Positions 14,080 to 15,961 of a stretch of DNA of 15,961 bases are shown piece by piece (the first letter of the stretch is position 1; each line of letters opens with the position of its first letter). This stretch comes from JACQXM01 sp964569425 (GTDB taxonomy: Bacteria > Planctomycetota > Phycisphaerae > UBA1845): assembly GCA_964569425.1 (NCBI GenBank), contig CAZMVD010000097.1, positions 1-15,961 on the forward strand, read 5' to 3'. Below the pieces are notes generated by a model. That model saw only the letters and a program-made list of their open reading frames with translations. It was not told the DNA's origin and did no database searches. Both the position numbers and the translations under genes were made by a program.

Positions 14080-14112
14080 GAACCGGACGGGCGGTTTTCC
14101 CGCATCCGGCTC
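14080..14112 (-). ncRNA. Group II intron domain V (catalytic core)
   Basis: On the minus strand 33 nt begin GAGCCGGAUGCGG, reach a GAAA-type loop and return with ACCGCCCGUCCGGUUC. A nine-pair lower stem carries the AGC catalytic triad at positions 2-4. A two-base CC bulge on the 3' side is followed by four upper pairs and the loop. All hallmarks are present, so the ribozyme core looks intact. It starts 12 bases after the maturase stop codon. Confidence 0.92.
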
Positions 14113-14124
14113 TCGGACCAGGGT

Positions 14125-15453
14125 TCAGGAGTTCGCACACGAGAAGTAGGGCGTGATGCGAGGGAGGAGGTACAGCCCCCATTCCTCATGCAGGCGCTGA
14201 TTCGGAAACGTGGCATAGCGCCGTTTCCGCACCTTGTGCTTCACGCTCAACCACCGACGGAGCCTACGCCGGGCATGTCCCATTACCGTCTCGTAGGCCG
14301 GCACCACGGTCCCCAGACGAAAGTAGTTCGCCCAGCCACGCAATTGGGCGTTCAGCTCGGCGACGACGTCTTCCGGGGCCTTCCAGGTCGTACGCGACTC
14401 GGTCACGGCACTGATCGCTTCGCAGACGCGACCGATCTTCTTCTTCGACGGACGCGGGCCCAGGTACGCCTGCCCCGTCCGCCGCGAGTGTTGCCGCCCG
14501 AACGTGTACCCCAGAAAGTCGAACGTCTCTTCCGGCAGGCGACAGATCCGAGTCTTCGTCTCGTTCACCGTCAGCCGCAGCCGCTCCATGATCCTCCGCA
14601 TGGCCGCCATCGACCGCGTCGCGCGGCCCGGTCGGGTACAGATCACGAAGTCATCCGCGTAGTTGACGATGTGGGCGTCCAGCTTCCGCTCGTATCCGAG
14701 CGTCTTCCAGCCCCATACGAAACGTCGCATGTAGAGGTTGGCCAGCAGCGGGGACGCCACCCCGCCTTGCGGCGTGCCGCGCCCCTCGTCCTGGTTGCGA
14801 GTCGTTCGCTTCCTCCGCCCTGCCTCGTCCGTTTCTTCCACCGGCGCTTCCAGCCACATCTTCAACAGATGCAGCACATGCCGGTCACTCACGCGACGAG
14901 CCACCGACTTCATCAGTTCGGCGTGCGGAATCGTGTCGAAGTACCCGCTCAGGTCCGCATCCACCACCTCCGTGTACCCCCGGTGCAGCCAGACGTTGAC
15001 CGCTTGTACGGCGTCCAACGCGCTGCGCCCTTCCCGGTAGGCATACTGCTCCGGCGGCAGGTCGGCCTCGAAGATCGGCCCCAAGACCAGCACCACCGCC
15101 GTCTGCACCACGCGATCCCGGACCGTGGGAATCCCCAACGGTCGCTGCTTGCCGTCCGGCTTGGGTATCCATACCCGTCGGACCGCTTGCGGCTGATACG
15201 TTCGCGCCTTCAGCGCTTCCGTCAGTTCACCCAGCCACCGCTCTCGCCCGTACGCTTCGATGTCCGCGAACCGCTGTCCGTCCACGCCCGCCGCACCGCC
15301 GTTGACCCGGCAGCACTCGTACGCGAACGCCAGCACATCCGAACGGTACACCTTGTCGTACAGCAGGTAGAACCGGTAGTTGGGCGCCCTCTTCGCTTTG
15401 TCCTGGAGCGCCGCCTGGAGCTTCCCAACCTTTTCTGGAGGTCGCAGACTCAT
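14125..15453 (-). CDS. ltrA: Group II intron reverse transcriptase/maturase
   Basis: A multifunctional intron protein: it helps its intron RNA fold and splice, and copies it into DNA at the target. In 442 residues the reverse transcriptase domains are complete: KPDGKQRPLGIPTVRDRVVQ (98-117), motif A VVDADLSGYFDTIPH (163-177) with Asp165 and Asp167, GTPQGGVASPLLANLYM (226-242), and the YADD box (265-268). The maturase domain follows with GWANYFRLG (373-381). The protein stops soon after the DNA-binding region and has no HNH endonuclease domain, so insertion would rely on nicks or replication forks. The ATG at 15453 has CCGGAG seven bases upstream. The frame is open back to 15759, with another ATG at 15558 (AERFVVAKK), but that part overlaps intron RNA structure and has no good Shine-Dalgarno. 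No stop or frameshift interrupts it. The symbol follows the family name; subclass is not assigned. Confidence 0.93.
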   Translation of the reverse strand: MSLRPPEKVGKLQAALQDKAKRAPNYRFYLLYDKVYRSDVLAFAYECCRVNGGAAGVDGQRFADIEAYGRERWLGELTEALKARTYQPQAVRRVWIPKPDGKQRPLGIPTVRDRVVQTAVVLVLGPIFEADLPPEQYAYREGRSALDAVQAVNVWLHRGYTEVVDADLSGYFDTIPHAELMKSVARRVSDRHVLHLLKMWLEAPVEETDEAGRRKRTTRNQDEGRGTPQGGVASPLLANLYMRRFVWGWKTLGYERKLDAHIVNYADDFVICTRPGRATRSMAAMRRIMERLRLTVNETKTRICRLPEETFDFLGYTFGRQHSRRTGQAYLGPRPSKKKIGRVCEAISAVTESRTTWKAPEDVVAELNAQLRGWANYFRLGTVVPAYETVMGHARRRLRRWLSVKHKVRKRRYATFPNQRLHEEWGLYLLPRITPYFSCANS

Positions 15454-15961
15454 CGTCAATCTCCGGCTGTCCTTCCTTCTGACGCTCTCCTGGAACTGAG
15501 GTCCCTTCGCTCCCCCGGCATTACCCGGCTTCTTCGCTACTACGAACCTCTCCGCCATCCGACGCCGCCCGGCCCGGCCCTCGCGGGCCGCCGGTTCGAG
15601 GTGTGCCCCCTCGCCGCGTCGGACTTCTCGTGTTGCTTGGATGTCCTCTCCATGCGTGCCATCGCCGATTACTCCGGCAGGATCGCGAGGTGCTGTCGTT
15701 CGTCTCGCCTCGCCACGGCGGCCTTCCCCTTCAGGGTAGAGGGTCGGCTCCTGCAACACCCGTTTTCGGAGCTTGCTTGACGTTCACTACTCGTTACGGC
15801 CCGCATGTTCGCTGAGTCGCTAAACGACCCGTTGACGCCAAAGGCTTCCTACGGCTTCGTTACCTCCGCCGACACTTCGGCTGCTTCCGGCCGGAACGAC
15901 CAGGGGCCGGGTGGGTATCGCACCCACAGAATCATCCAAACCTTTCCACGACGCACACCCC

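Larger units (their letters stand above)
13967..15956 (-). mobile_element. Group II intron
   Basis: A retrotransposing, self-splicing intron on the minus strand. The maturase gene (15453-14125) and a canonical domain V (14112-14080) prove the type. The 5' end is proposed at GTGCG (15956-15952), which fits the GUGYG consensus. GTGTG starting two bases further out fits equally well, so the exact base is open and the 5' exon is outside the window. The 3' end is proposed at CTAC (13970-13967), which fits an intron ending in AY. It lies about 110 bases beyond domain V, farther than a simple domain VI needs, so this end is uncertain. The RNA segment between the 5' end and the start codon is about 500 nt, as expected for domains I to IV. 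Confidence 0.8.

Noticed and set aside
14125..15453. Diversity-generating retroelement or defence-type reverse transcriptase
   Set aside because: The protein has a maturase domain and is followed at once by a canonical group II domain V; no template/variable repeat pair was seen.
14053..15780. 575-codon plus-strand frame opposite the maturase
   Set aside because: Antisense shadow of the intron protein and of domain V; Arg/Pro-rich with no recognisable motif.

Overview
The window looks like a piece of a GC-rich Planctomycetota genome, possibly Phycisphaerae-like, and perhaps a whole contig from a metagenome bin. Three things point this way. There is a PEP-CTERM-type surface protein. The gene-poor stretches are sprinkled with short hairpins and 7-nt repeats of a kind I remember as common between genes in this phylum. 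A small C2H2 zinc-finger protein also resembles planctomycete proteins. The assignment is inference, since there is no rRNA or other phylogenetic marker beyond RlmN and DprA.

Layout from left to right. 1-593 is repeat-rich and has no convincing gene. 594-2954 (+) encodes a fused E1 alpha/beta subunit of a 2-oxoacid dehydrogenase complex. On the minus strand, reading right to left, 5231-2970 carries a C2H2/AT-hook/winged-helix-like DNA-binding protein, a small double zinc-ribbon protein and a lipoprotein-like alpha/beta hydrolase. About 950 bases (5232-6188) have no supportable gene but hold promoter-like and hairpin elements. 6189-7370 (+) is a solitary CpaE/TadZ-like ATPase. 7413-8255 (-) is a sugar phosphate isomerase/epimerase-like TIM barrel, divergent from a PEP-CTERM protein (8488-9240, +) that has a near-consensus sigma70 promoter and a clear intrinsic terminator. 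13567-9395 (-) is a tight run of three genes: an exported DUF885 protein, dprA and rlmN. The right end is a group II intron on the minus strand, with a maturase/reverse transcriptase and a well-formed domain V. Its 5' end lies at, or within a few bases of, the window edge.

How the genes work together. DUF885-dprA-rlmN is probably one transcription unit, but the three functions (exported hydrolase, DNA uptake, rRNA methylation) look like housekeeping neighbours rather than one pathway. The E1 fusion needs E2 and E3 subunits encoded elsewhere. The CpaE protein lacks its usual Tad pilus partners here. I see no coherent new multi-gene system. The most interesting items are the C2H2 + AT-hook + winged-helix protein with a palindrome over its predicted promoter, the families of hairpin and tandem repeats between genes, and the unusual 3' part of the group II intron with two strong hairpins next to it.
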